From NCBI GenBank assembly GCA_910587035.1, contig CAJUMQ010000011.1:14807-78806 (forward strand): a DNA stretch of 64,000 bases. Reading direction: 5' to 3'. Shown here one piece after another: positions 34,750-44,235 of the stretch. A model generated the notes under the pieces. The model was given only the letters and a program-made list of their open reading frames with translations, ran no database searches and was not told where the DNA came from. Position 1 is the stretch's first letter; each line of letters begins with the position of its first letter. This DNA is from an uncultured Desulfovibrio sp. (lineage in GTDB: Bacteria; Desulfobacterota; Desulfovibrionia; Desulfovibrionales; Desulfovibrionaceae). The position numbers and the translations under genes were made by a program.

Positions 34750-35139
34750 ATGGCAGTTACCAAAGAAGAAGTTGTTGAATTCATTTCCAACATGACAGTG
34801 CTTGAGCTTTCCGAATTCATCAAGGAGCTTGAAGAGAAATTCGGCGTATCCGCTGCAGCCCCCGCCGCGGCCATGGTTATGGCCGCTCCTGCTGGCGGTG
34901 GTGAAGCCGCTGCCCCGGCCGAGGAAAAAACCGAGTTTGACGTAGTCCTCAAGGCTCCTGGCGCCAACAAGATTGCAGTCATCAAGGTTGTCCGCGCCCT
35001 TACCAGCCTTGGTCTCAAAGAAGCCAAGGAAAAGGTCGATGGCGCGCCCTCCACACTCAAGGAAGGAGTCTCCAAGGAAGAGGCCGAAGAAGCCAAGAAA
35101 CAGCTCACCGAGGCCGGCGCCGAGGTCGAGATCAAGTAG
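34750..35139 (+). CDS. rplL: 50S ribosomal protein L7/L12
   Basis: Stalk protein that recruits translation factors. The 129-residue product shows the dimerisation N-terminus, an Ala/Gly/Pro hinge (AAPAAAMVMAAPAGGGEAAA) and the factor-binding domain (KTEFDVVLKAPGANKIAVIK, GLKEAKEKVDGAPSTLKEGV). CAGGAG precedes ATG 34750. A strong hairpin follows it in the gap before rpoB. Confidence 0.98.
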   Translation: MAVTKEEVVEFISNMTVLELSEFIKELEEKFGVSAAAPAAAMVMAAPAGGGEAAAPAEEKTEFDVVLKAPGANKIAVIKVVRALTSLGLKEAKEKVDGAPSTLKEGVSKEEAEEAKKQLTEAGAEVEIK

Positions 35140-35178
35140 CTTTTTCCCCATTTTGTGGATCTTGCAGTATCCACGCTC

Positions 35179-35214
35179 AATATGCCGGCATGCTATCCAT
35201 CATGCCGGCATATT
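35179..35214 (+). terminator. Hairpin after rplL (attenuation or processing site)
   Basis: A 14-bp perfect stem: AATATGCCGGCATG (35179-35192) with its complement at 35201-35214, loop of 8 nt. Each arm is itself partly palindromic. The following sequence is AT-rich but has no long T-run. It would reduce read-through from rpl genes or act as a processing hairpin. Confidence 0.65.
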
Positions 35215-35306
35215 TATTGCAATATTTTTTCCATCAATTCGTATCGCGTTTGTGTTTTGCCCATAAAACACTTGACAATATGCGATTTTTTTTTGCAAAT
35301 TTCCCC

Positions 35307-35336
35307 TTGCCAGTTTTGGTTTGTATATTATATGAT
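35307..35336 (+). promoter_or_regulatory. Candidate promoter upstream of rpoB
   Basis: TTGCCA (35307-35312) and TATGAT (35331-35336), 18-nt spacer, in an AT-rich stretch. An alternative -35 is TTGACA at 35272-35277, which lacks a matching -10 at normal distance. An internal promoter would let rpoBC be expressed apart from rplJL. Confidence 0.4.
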
Positions 35337-35423
35337 AATACGTTCAATCTCACTATCGGAGGTTAATTGTCCCATTTCATAAACGGCTGTAAATATGCTT
35401 AATTTCCTTTTCGTGTCTTGATT

Positions 35424-35456
35424 CCAATTTTCGCGCAACTGCGAAAATTGGTTTTT
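35424..35456 (+). terminator. Intrinsic terminator/attenuator 110 nt before rpoB
   Basis: CCAATTTTCGC (35424-35434) pairs perfectly with GCGAAAATTGG (35441-35451), 6-nt loop, followed at once by TTTTT. It has the full shape of a Rho-independent terminator and lies between the candidate promoter and rpoB, so it is most likely an attenuator. Confidence 0.75.
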
Positions 35457-35566
35457 GTTGTCTCCGGCATACATTGCAGCTAGTCGCCATATTTTCAAGG
35501 GTGCAACGAATTCCAGCTCCCCGGGCTGACTATCCCGGCGCAACCGCTAGCCGTCTTGAGGTACCC

Positions 35567-38500
35567 ATGAGCCAGCTTATAAAGCAGTTTGGTAAGATTG
35601 AGAATGCCTATCCTGTACCACATCTGCTTAATCTCCAGATTGATTCCTATCGCAAATTTTTGCAGGAAGGCGTGGACGACGCCCTGCGCAATCCCAATGA
35701 AGGCCTTGATGGCGTTTTTCATACAGTCTTTCCCATCGAGGATTTTAACAAGACCGCAAGCCTGGAATTTGTCAGCTACGAAATCCAGGATCCCAAATAT
35801 GATCAGACCGAATGCATCTCCAAAGGCCTGACTTATGAAGCTCCAATGCGCATCAAGGTTCGCCTGGTGGTTTATGACGCCGATGAATCTTCCGGCACCA
35901 AGACCATACGCGACATCAAGGAGCAGGACATATATTTTGGCACTCTGCCCCTGATGACGGAAAAGGGGACATTTATCATTAATGGCACTGAGCGTGTCAT
36001 TGTCAACCAGCTTCAGCGCTCCCCTGGCATAATTTTCGAGCATGATAGCGGCAAGACACATACCAGCCGCAAGGTTCTCTATTCCTGCCGCATCATACCC
36101 ATGCGCGGCTCCTGGCTTGATTTTGATTTTGACCATAAGGACATCCTGTATGTGCGCATAGACAGGCGCCGCAAGATGCCTGCCACCATATTGTTTAAAG
36201 CCATGGGCATGAGCAAGGAGCAAATTCTTGATCATTTCTACAGCCGTGAATATTACAGGCTGCATTCTGATGGCTCCCTTTGGTGGGAGGTTGAAAAAAA
36301 TCTCTATCGCAAAGAGACTGCTTTCAAGGATATCTCCGATGCCCAGGGCAATGTCATTGCAAAAGCCGGCAAGCCCCTCACCAAGAGGGCCTGGCGTCTC
36401 ATATGCGAGGCTGGCATAGAGACCATCGAAGTTCCGCCAGATATGGTGAGAGGACTTTTTCTTGCCGAGGATATTGTCGATCCAAACACCAAGGAAGTGC
36501 TGGCCGAGGCTGCCGATGAGGTTGATCAGACTCTGCTGGACAAGCTTCAGGAAGCTGGCATAGAAAGATTCGCTGTGCTTCATACCAGGGGCACGGATAC
36601 TTCCTCTTCCATTCGCGATACCCTTGTGCAGGATCACATCGCTGATCAGCAGAAGGCTCAGGAGGAGATCTACAAGCGGCTGCGTCCATCATCTCCCCCA
36701 ACACCGGAAATTGCAGCCAGCTTTTTTGACAATCTGTTCAGAAATCCCGACTATTATGACCTCTCCGCCGTTGGCCGCTACAAGCTCAACCAGAGGCTGG
36801 GCCTGAAGGAGCCGGATGATCTGCACATATTAAGCGACAATGACATCCTCACTGCCATCAAGGTTCTTGTGAAACTGAAGGACAGCCACGGACCGGCCGA
36901 TGACATTGATCATCTTGGCAATCGTCGTGTGCGTCTGGTGGGTGAGCTGGTTGAGAACCAGTATCGCATCGGCCTTGTGCGCATGGAGCGGGCCATCAAG
37001 GAGCGCATGAGCCTACAGGAAATTTCCACCCTGATGCCTCATGATCTGATCAATCCCAAGCCTGTGGCTGCAGTGCTGAAGGAATTTTTTGGCACATCCC
37101 AGCTTTCACAGTTTATGGATCAGACCAACTCCCTTTCCGAGGTCACCCACAAAAGACGTCTCTCCGCCCTGGGCCCGGGCGGCCTGACACGCGAACGGGC
37201 CGGTTTTGAGGTTCGGGATGTGCATACATCCCATTATGGCCGCATCTGCCCCATTGAAACACCCGAAGGCCCGAACATTGGCCTCATTGTATCTTTGACC
37301 ACCTACGCCAGGGTCAATGATTTCGGCTTTATTGAAACTCCCTACAGGGTTGTGCGCGATGCCAGGGTCACCGATGATGTGGTGCATCTGGATGCCTCGC
37401 GTGAGGGCGATTTTGTCATTGCCCAGGCCGATGTGCGCCTGAACAGGGAAACCGGCGAAATTCTCGATGATTATGTGACCGTGCGCGTGCGTGGCGAAGT
37501 GGAAATGCGCCCCCGTGAGGAAGTGACACACATGGACATTTCTCCGGGCCAGATGGTGTCCATTTCAGCAGCCCTCATTCCATTTCTGGAGCATGATGAT
37601 GCCAACCGTGCGCTTATGGGTTCCAACATGCAGCGTCAGGCTGTGCCGCTTCTGCGGTCCGAAAAACCCCTTGTGGGCACAGGGATGGAAACCGATGTCG
37701 CGCGGGATTCCGGCGCCTGCATAGTCGCTCCAGCTGACGGACGGGTGGAATATGTCGATGCCGATCGTATCGTTGTTGCCTATGATGGGGACATTTATCC
37801 CCGGCAGGGTGGCGTGCGCGCCTATGATCTGCTCAAATTTCACAAATCAAACCAGAACTCATGTTTTGGCCAGAAACCAACCTGCCAGCCTGGACAGATT
37901 GTTAAAAAAGGGCAGATCCTGGCGGATGGGCCTGGCATAGATGAGGGGCAGCTTGCCCTTGGCAAAAACCTGGTTGTGGCCTTCATGCCCTGGTGCGGGT
38001 ACAATTACGAAGACTCGATTCTCATTTCCGAACGTGTTGTCAAGGAGGATATATTTACCTCCATCCATATTGAGGAGTTTGAGGTTGTTGCAAGAGATAC
38101 CAAGCTTGGCGCCGAGGAAATAACACGCGACATCCCCAATGTCAGCGAGGAGATGCTCCGCAATCTTGATGAAAGCGGCATCATTCGCATTGGCGCCCCC
38201 GTCAAGCCAGACGACATTCTTGTGGGCAAGATTACACCAAAGGGCGAGACCCAGCTTACTCCTGAAGAGAAGCTGCTAAGGGCCATCTTTGGCGAAAAGG
38301 CCAGGGATGTGAAAAATACATCACTCAAGGTGCCACCAGGAGTGGAGGGCACTGTCATCGATGTAAAGGTGTTCAACCGCAGATCTGGCGAAAAGGATGA
38401 GCGCACACTGGCCATTGAGGCCAGTGAAAAGGCTGCCCTGGATCAGAAGGAAGCAGATCATATTGACGCTCTTACAAGACGCACCCGTGACCTTCTGGCT

Positions 38501-39742
38501 CCTCATGTGGTAGGCAAGCAGGTTGCAGCCTCCGTGCCAGGAAAGCGCAAGAATGAGGTTGTCATAGAGGCCGGTGCTGCGCTTACCAGGGCCCAGCTTG
38601 CAAAAATTCCCGTCAAAAAACTTGGTGGTCTTTTTAAAAGCCGCGAAGTTAATGACGAGGTGTCCAGCCTCCTCACTTCATATGAAAGGCAGGTTTCATA
38701 TCTGCATGACATATATGAATCCAAACGCGATAAAGTCAGCGAGGGCGATGATCTGCCGCCAGGCGTGATAAAGATGGTAAAGGTATATGTTGCCATCAAA
38801 CGCAAGCTCTCTGTGGGCGACAAAATGGCCGGCAGACACGGCAACAAGGGTGTCGTTTCTTGCATACTGCCAGAAGAGGATATGCCATTTTTCGCTGATG
38901 GACGCCCGGTTGACATTGTGCTTAATCCCCTTGGTGTGCCTTCGCGCATGAATATAGGCCAGATCATGGAGACCCATCTGGGCTGGGGCGCCAGGGAGCT
39001 GGGGCGCCAGCTTGCCGAGCTGGTGGATTCAGGCCAGGCATTGCAGGTAACTCGGGATGAGGTCAAATCCGTCTTCAATTCGCCTGAAATAACAAAACTG
39101 ATAGACGAAATGAGTGATGAGGAGTTTATCGCATCCGTACAACGCCTGCGGGAAGGCATAATCACGCGCACACCGGTTTTTGACAGCGCCACGGAGGCTG
39201 ACATCTGGGGCTGGATGGACAAGGCCGGTCTGCCAAATGATGGCAAGGCCATTCTTTATGATGGCCGCACAGGCGAAAGATTCAAAAACCGGGTTACAAC
39301 CGGAGTTATGTATATCCTTAAACTCCATCACCTTGTTGATGAAAAGATACATGCCCGCTCAACGGGCCCATATTCGCTTGTCACGCAGCAGCCTTTGGGT
39401 GGCAAGGCCCAGTTTGGCGGCCAGAGGCTTGGTGAAATGGAGGTCTGGGCACTTGAGGCATACGGGGCTGCCTATCTTCTGCAGGAATTCCTCACTGTAA
39501 AATCGGATGATGTGGCAGGCCGCGTGAAGATGTATGAGAAAATTGTCAAGGGAGACAATTTCCTTGAGGCTGGGCTGCCAGAATCCTTCAATGTTCTTGT
39601 CAAGGAGCTCATGAGCCTCGGCCTGGATGTGAATCTGCATCAGGAAGAAGGCAAGAAGAAGCCTAAACGCACAGGCTGGATGCGTGAAATTGAGGAAGAT
39701 GCTGGCATAAGGAAGGATGATCAGGATTCCACATCATTGTGA
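35567..39742 (+). CDS. rpoB: DNA-directed RNA polymerase subunit beta
   Basis: The beta subunit of RNA polymerase, 1391 residues. Start at ATG 35567 (MSQLIKQFGKIENAY) with GAGG 5 nt upstream; the frame opens at 35474 but the earlier part is leader. The rifampicin-pocket sequence FFGTSQLSQFMDQTNSLSEV followed by THKRRLSALGPGG has wild-type residues at the common resistance positions (Q, D, H, S). The catalytic-core motif GYNYEDSILISERVV and C-terminal LGGKAQFGGQRLGEMEVWAL are intact. It is followed by a long structured gap before rpoC. Confidence 0.99.
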   Translation: MSQLIKQFGKIENAYPVPHLLNLQIDSYRKFLQEGVDDALRNPNEGLDGVFHTVFPIEDFNKTASLEFVSYEIQDPKYDQTECISKGLTYEAPMRIKVRLVVYDADESSGTKTIRDIKEQDIYFGTLPLMTEKGTFIINGTERVIVNQLQRSPGIIFEHDSGKTHTSRKVLYSCRIIPMRGSWLDFDFDHKDILYVRIDRRRKMPATILFKAMGMSKEQILDHFYSREYYRLHSDGSLWWEVEKNLYRKETAFKDISDAQGNVIAKAGKPLTKRAWRLICEAGIETIEVPPDMVRGLFLAEDIVDPNTKEVLAEAADEVDQTLLDKLQEAGIERFAVLHTRGTDTSSSIRDTLVQDHIADQQKAQEEIYKRLRPSSPPTPEIAASFFDNLFRNPDYYDLSAVGRYKLNQRLGLKEPDDLHILSDNDILTAIKVLVKLKDSHGPADDIDHLGNRRVRLVGELVENQYRIGLVRMERAIKERMSLQEISTLMPHDLINPKPVAAVLKEFFGTSQLSQFMDQTNSLSEVTHKRRLSALGPGGLTRERAGFEVRDVHTSHYGRICPIETPEGPNIGLIVSLTTYARVNDFGFIETPYRVVRDARVTDDVVHLDASREGDFVIAQADVRLNRETGEILDDYVTVRVRGEVEMRPREEVTHMDISPGQMVSISAALIPFLEHDDANRALMGSNMQRQAVPLLRSEKPLVGTGMETDVARDSGACIVAPADGRVEYVDADRIVVAYDGDIYPRQGGVRAYDLLKFHKSNQNSCFGQKPTCQPGQIVKKGQILADGPGIDEGQLALGKNLVVAFMPWCGYNYEDSILISERVVKEDIFTSIHIEEFEVVARDTKLGAEEITRDIPNVSEEMLRNLDESGIIRIGAPVKPDDILVGKITPKGETQLTPEEKLLRAIFGEKARDVKNTSLKVPPGVEGTVIDVKVFNRRSGEKDERTLAIEASEKAALDQKEADHIDALTRRTRDLLAPHVVGKQVAASVPGKRKNEVVIEAGAALTRAQLAKIPVKKLGGLFKSREVNDEVSSLLTSYERQVSYLHDIYESKRDKVSEGDDLPPGVIKMVKVYVAIKRKLSVGDKMAGRHGNKGVVSCILPEEDMPFFADGRPVDIVLNPLGVPSRMNIGQIMETHLGWGARELGRQLAELVDSGQALQVTRDEVKSVFNSPEITKLIDEMSDEEFIASVQRLREGIITRTPVFDSATEADIWGWMDKAGLPNDGKAILYDGRTGERFKNRVTTGVMYILKLHHLVDEKIHARSTGPYSLVTQQPLGGKAQFGGQRLGEMEVWALEAYGAAYLLQEFLTVKSDDVAGRVKMYEKIVKGDNFLEAGLPESFNVLVKELMSLGLDVNLHQEEGKKKPKRTGWMREIEEDAGIRKDDQDSTSL

Positions 39743-39995
39743 ATCGGATTTTCCCACAATTCCAGGGTCTAGACCTGTAGAATATAGCGTATCTCCAATG
39801 AGAATGGGCATCGATCCCGTCCCTTGGAGAGGACGGGTTGGCCAGTAGCGAACAGCAAAATTTTGTTTTGCCGTGGAGCGCCTGGCCGTATGGTTGAAAT
39901 TGGGACAATTTCAACCGCTGCAAGCCATAATATTTGCCGAGCTGGACATCCTGATGTCCAGCCGGCAGTCATATAAAAAAGGCGGGAAATCATAT
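39743..39995 (+). other. Hairpin-rich rpoB-rpoC intergenic region
   Basis: A 253-nt gap. It has four successive inverted repeats: CCCGTCC/GGACGGG (39818-39839), the two hairpins of repeat copy A, and GCTGGACAT/ATGTCCAGC (39941-39962), the last ending 33 nt before the rpoC ATG. No reading frame of note. The whole gap must be transcribed for rpoC expression unless a promoter lies within. Confidence 0.6.
39853..39915. repeat. Multi-hairpin intergenic repeat, copy A (rpoB-rpoC gap)
   Basis: Best-formed copy. First hairpin GCAAAA (39855-39860) with TTTTGC (39866-39871); linker GTGGAGCGCCTGGCCGTATG; second hairpin GTTGAAATTG (39893-39902) with CAATTTCAAC (39906-39915), 3-nt loop, 10 perfect pairs. 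The linker and second hairpin are nearly identical to copy B before the ABC permease genes, at the same spacing. Confidence 0.75.
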
Positions 39996-42900
39996 ATGAG
40001 TCTGGATGATCTTTTCACTTCCCACAGCCAGGCAACAAATGCGGCCAATGTAAAAAACCTGAAAGCCATTCAGATTTCCATTGCCTCGCCGGAAGCCATC
40101 AGGGAATGGTCATATGGTGAGGTTAAAAAGCCGGAAACCATAAATTATCGCACTTTCAAGCCGGAAAGGGATGGCCTTTTCTGCGCCAAGATTTTTGGCC
40201 CGGTCAAGGATTATGAGTGCAACTGCGGCAAATACAAGAGAATGAAGCACCGCGGCATTGTCTGCGAAAAATGCGGCGTTGAGGTCATTGCCTCAAAGGT
40301 CAGGCGCGAGCGCATGGGTCATATTGAGCTTGCTGCGCCTGTGGCCCATATCTGGTTTTTAAAAACACTCCCATCCAAAATTGGCACATTGCTCGATATG
40401 ACCATGGCTGATCTGGAAAAGGTGCTTTATTTCGATTCCTATATAGTCCTCAATCCAGGTTCCACAAATTTGCAGAAATTGCAGGTAATCTCTGAGGAGC
40501 AGTATCTGCAGCTCATGGAGCATTATGCGACCGATGAGGAATTCAAGGTGGGCATGGGCGCAGAGGCGGTACGCGCCCTGCTGGAAGAACTGGATCTGGA
40601 AAAGCTGAAACAGGAATTGCGCGAGGAGTGCGAAAACACAAAAAGCCAGACCAGGAAGAAAAAGCTGACCAAAAGACTGAAAATTGTCGAGGCTTTTCTC
40701 GAATCCAACAATAAGCCTGAATGGATGATTATGGAGGTTATTCCGGTAATTCCGCCGGAACTAAGGCCTCTTGTGCCCCTGGATGGCGGCCGTTTCGCCA
40801 CATCCGATCTCAATGATCTCTACAGGCGTGTCATCAACAGAAACAACCGCCTTAAAAGGCTCATGGAGCTTGGAGCGCCGGAAATAATCATCCGCAATGA
40901 AAAAAGAATGCTTCAGGAGGCAGTGGATGCCCTCTTTGACAATGGCCGCCGGGGCAGAGCAATAACCGGTACCAATGGCAGGCCGTTAAAATCCCTTTCG
41001 GACATGATCAAGGGCAAGCAGGGCCGCTTTCGCCAAAATCTGCTGGGCAAGCGCGTGGACTATTCCGGGCGTTCGGTCATCACAGTTGGGCCATATCTCA
41101 AATTGCACCAGTGCGGACTGCCCAAAAAAATGGCCCTTGAGCTCTTCAAGCCATTTATATACTCTGAGCTGGAAAAAAGAGGCTATGCCTCCACCATCAA
41201 GAGTGCCAAGAAGATGGTGGAGCGCGAGGATCTGGTGGTTTGGGACATTCTCTCCGAGGTTGTGCGGGAATATCCCATTTTGCTCAATCGCGCGCCAACC
41301 CTGCACAGGCTTGGCATCCAGGCCTTTGAGCCACTGCTTGTGGAAGGCAAGGCCATACGTCTGCACCCCCTGGTATGTACCGCCTATAATGCGGACTTTG
41401 ACGGTGACCAGATGGCCGTGCATATACCCCTTTCTGTTGAGGCCCAGATTGAATGCCGCGTGCTGATGATGAGCACCAACAACATTCTCTCGCCAGCCAA
41501 TGGCGGCCCAGTGATTGTGCCTTCGCAGGATATCGTTCTTGGTCTTTATTACATGACTGTGGAGCGCAGTTTCGAGAAAGGCGAAGGCATGATTTTCTGC
41601 GATCCCTGGGAGGTGGAGAGCGCCTACGATGCAGGCAAAATCGCTCTCCATGCCAGGATCAAGGTGAGAATGCCAGACGGAAAAACCTATGACACCACGC
41701 CAGGGCGTGTGCTGGTCAGCGGCATTTTGCCACCCGAACTGCCATTTGACACGGTCAACACAGTTCTTACCAAAAAGGCCATTGCCAAACTGGTGGGAGC
41801 GGCCTACTCGCGCTGCGGCATTAAATCCACCGTCATCCTCTGCGACAAGCTGAAGGATCTTGGCTACGAGTTTGCCACAAGGGCAGGTGTGACCATTGGC
41901 GTCAAGGATCTCAAAATTCCCGCCAGCAAAAGGGAAATCCTTGAAAATTCCCAAAAGGAAGTGGAGGATATTGAACAGCAGTACAGGGATGGCATCATTA
42001 CGCGCACTGAAAAATACAACAAGGTTGTCGATGTCTGGACAAAGGCAACATCGGATGTTTCCTCAGCCATGATGCGCGATATTTCCCATGATGTGCTGAT
42101 CAGCGACAAGACGGGAGAAATGGTCGAAAACGACAGTTTTAATCCGATTTTCATGATGTCCAATTCCGGCGCCCGCGGCAATCAGGATCAGATGCGGCAG
42201 CTTGCCGGAATGCGCGGCCTCATGGCCAAGCCATCTGGTGAAATCATTGAAACACCCATCACATCCTCCTTCCGCGAAGGCCTGTCAGTCTTGCAGTATT
42301 TCACGTCAACCCATGGCGCCCGCAAGGGTCTTGCTGACACTGCCCTGAAGACCGCAAACTCTGGTTATCTCACCAGGCGCCTTGTTGATGTTGTGCAGGA
42401 TGTCATTGTCTCCGAGCACGACTGCCATACAGTTGATGGCATAGAACTCACAGCGCGCCAGGATGGCGGCGAAATTACCATGCCTCTTTCCGAAAGGGTA
42501 ATGGGCCGTGTGCTCCTTTATCCGGTCATGGATCCCGATGACACCTCAAAGATCCTTTTGCCGGAAAACACACTCATTGGCAAAAAGGAGGCGGATCTCA
42601 TCGCGGACAAAAATATCCAGTCCGTTACTGTGCGCTCACCTCTGACCTGCCAGTCGGAACGCGGCATTTGCGCTCTGTGCTATGGCCGGGATCTTGCTCG
42701 TGGCCATCTGGTGAATACAGGCGAAACTGTGGGCATCATTGCCGCCCAGTCCATTGGCGAGCCTGGCACGCAGCTGACAATGCGCACATTCCACATTGGC
42801 GGCACAGCCTCCAGTACTGTGGAAGTCAACAGCATTGAAGCCCAGCATGCTGGCACTGTAAATCTTAAACGGGTGCGTACTGTCACAAACCGCGCCGGAG

Positions 42901-44165
42901 ACAAGCTTGTGCTTGGCAAGAGCGGCCAGATATCCATTGTGGACTCGCAGGGCAAGGAAAGGGAAAAATACACCCTGCCCAATGGCGCCCGCCTGTATGT
43001 TTCCGAAGGGCAGGAAGTAGACAAGAAGACGCTCCTTGCAGACTGGGATCCATTCAATGAACCCATCATTGCTGAAGAAAATGGTCTTATACGCTTTAAG
43101 GATATCATTGAAGGCGTTACCATGCAGGAGAAGGAGGATGAAGTAACCCGTCAGGCCGATATGACCATCATGGAGTATCGCACCACCAACAAGCGCCCGA
43201 CCATTGAAATTGTGGATAGTGAGGGAGAGATAGTGCCCCGCGCCCATGGCAGCGGTCCTGCAGCATACCCCCTCCAGGTTGGCGCCATTGTCATGGTGAA
43301 GAATGAAAAGGATGTCCTGGCTGGCGACATCCTCGCCCGCAAGCCACGCGAGACATCCAAGACCAAGGATATCGTCGGCGGTTTGCCGCGCGTTGCCGAG
43401 CTCTTTGAGGTGCGCAAGCCCAAGGACATGGCAGTGGTCACAGAGATTGCGGGCACAGTCCACCATGAAGGCGACACCAAGGGCAAGCGCAAGATTGTGG
43501 TTCAGCCTGAAGTAGGGGAATCCAAGGAATACCTGGTGCCCAAAGGCAAGCATATCACAGCCGCCGATGGCGATTATGTGGAAGCCGGAGACACCTTGAC
43601 AGAGGGCTATCCCGAGCTGCACGACATCCTGCGCACCCGCGGAGAAAAATATCTGGCCCGCTACCTTGTGGATGAAATTCAGGAGGTATACAGGTTCCAG
43701 GGTGTGGGCATTGACGACAAGCATATTGAAGTGATTGTGCGCCAGATGCTCAAAAAGCTGACCATTCTCGATGCAGGTGGCACCAGCTTCCTTGTTGGCG
43801 AGCAGGTGGACAAATCCGAATTCAGGCGCGAAAATCAGAAGGCAATAGCTGAGGGCAGGGCGCCGGCAACGGCAGAACCCCTGGTGCTTGGAATCACCCA
43901 GGCATCACTCACAACGTCGTCCTTTATTTCCGCGGCATCCTTCCAGGAGACCACAAAGGTACTCACAGAGGCATCGCTTAAGGGCAAGATGGACAATCTG
44001 CGCGGCCTGAAGGAAAACGTCATTGTGGGACGTCTTATACCAGCCGGCACAGGCTATCGTGAATATGTGCATGGTGATATAGAGGTCCCGGAACAGAAGG
44101 AGAGGCCGGACAAGTTCCTTGCCGATCTGGAGGAAAATCCCCTGATGGTGGATCTGGAACAGTAA
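39996..44165 (+). CDS. rpoC: DNA-directed RNA polymerase subunit beta'
   Basis: Catalytic subunit of RNA polymerase, 1389 residues. The N-terminal zinc site is CNCGKYKRMKHRGIVCEKCG. The active-site metal motif YNADFDGDQMAVH is intact, as are the bridge-helix/trigger-loop region with MMSNSGARGNQDQMRQLAGM and the second zinc cluster CQSERGICALCYGRD. ATG 39996 (MSLDDLFTSHSQ) is chosen since the frame opened at 39873 is read through the repeat. GGCGGG lies about 10 nt upstream. A strong terminator follows 20 nt after the stop. Confidence 0.99.
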   Translation: MSLDDLFTSHSQATNAANVKNLKAIQISIASPEAIREWSYGEVKKPETINYRTFKPERDGLFCAKIFGPVKDYECNCGKYKRMKHRGIVCEKCGVEVIASKVRRERMGHIELAAPVAHIWFLKTLPSKIGTLLDMTMADLEKVLYFDSYIVLNPGSTNLQKLQVISEEQYLQLMEHYATDEEFKVGMGAEAVRALLEELDLEKLKQELREECENTKSQTRKKKLTKRLKIVEAFLESNNKPEWMIMEVIPVIPPELRPLVPLDGGRFATSDLNDLYRRVINRNNRLKRLMELGAPEIIIRNEKRMLQEAVDALFDNGRRGRAITGTNGRPLKSLSDMIKGKQGRFRQNLLGKRVDYSGRSVITVGPYLKLHQCGLPKKMALELFKPFIYSELEKRGYASTIKSAKKMVEREDLVVWDILSEVVREYPILLNRAPTLHRLGIQAFEPLLVEGKAIRLHPLVCTAYNADFDGDQMAVHIPLSVEAQIECRVLMMSTNNILSPANGGPVIVPSQDIVLGLYYMTVERSFEKGEGMIFCDPWEVESAYDAGKIALHARIKVRMPDGKTYDTTPGRVLVSGILPPELPFDTVNTVLTKKAIAKLVGAAYSRCGIKSTVILCDKLKDLGYEFATRAGVTIGVKDLKIPASKREILENSQKEVEDIEQQYRDGIITRTEKYNKVVDVWTKATSDVSSAMMRDISHDVLISDKTGEMVENDSFNPIFMMSNSGARGNQDQMRQLAGMRGLMAKPSGEIIETPITSSFREGLSVLQYFTSTHGARKGLADTALKTANSGYLTRRLVDVVQDVIVSEHDCHTVDGIELTARQDGGEITMPLSERVMGRVLLYPVMDPDDTSKILLPENTLIGKKEADLIADKNIQSVTVRSPLTCQSERGICALCYGRDLARGHLVNTGETVGIIAAQSIGEPGTQLTMRTFHIGGTASSTVEVNSIEAQHAGTVNLKRVRTVTNRAGDKLVLGKSGQISIVDSQGKEREKYTLPNGARLYVSEGQEVDKKTLLADWDPFNEPIIAEENGLIRFKDIIEGVTMQEKEDEVTRQADMTIMEYRTTNKRPTIEIVDSEGEIVPRAHGSGPAAYPLQVGAIVMVKNEKDVLAGDILARKPRETSKTKDIVGGLPRVAELFEVRKPKDMAVVTEIAGTVHHEGDTKGKRKIVVQPEVGESKEYLVPKGKHITAADGDYVEAGDTLTEGYPELHDILRTRGEKYLARYLVDEIQEVYRFQGVGIDDKHIEVIVRQMLKKLTILDAGGTSFLVGEQVDKSEFRRENQKAIAEGRAPATAEPLVLGITQASLTTSSFISAASFQETTKVLTEASLKGKMDNLRGLKENVIVGRLIPAGTGYREYVHGDIEVPEQKERPDKFLADLEENPLMVDLEQ

Positions 44166-44184
44166 ATATTCCCATATAGAAATC

Positions 44185-44224
44185 AAAGCAGCCGGCATTC
44201 CCGCGGGAATACCGGCTGCTTTTT
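44185..44224 (+). terminator. Intrinsic terminator after rpoC
   Basis: AAAGCAGCCGG (44185-44195) pairs with CCGGCTGCTTT (44212-44222); the interior ATTCCCGC/GCGGGAAT continues the stem apart from one unpaired C-A position. A T-run closes it. It marks the end of the rpl-rpo transcript. Confidence 0.9.
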
Positions 44225-44235
44225 GGTTATGGCTT

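Larger units (their letters stand above)
35140..35566 (+). other. 427-nt rplL-rpoB intergenic leader
   Basis: No gene is seen. The region contains, in order, the post-rplL hairpin (35179-35214), an AT-rich block with candidate promoter elements (35272-35336), a terminator-like hairpin with T-run (35424-35456) and the GAGG ribosome-binding site of rpoB (35558-35561). It is listed as a unit because the order suggests regulated read-through. Confidence 0.6.

Noticed and set aside
35495..36637. 380-codon minus-strand frame opposite the start of rpoB
   Set aside because: Shadow frame; composition follows the codon pattern of rpoB.
40986..41954. 322-codon minus-strand frame inside rpoC
   Set aside because: Shadow of the beta' active-site region; no independent support.
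42636..43724. 362-codon minus-strand frame inside rpoC
   Set aside because: Antisense to an unmistakable rpoC with intact motifs; no ribosome-binding site or family resemblance.
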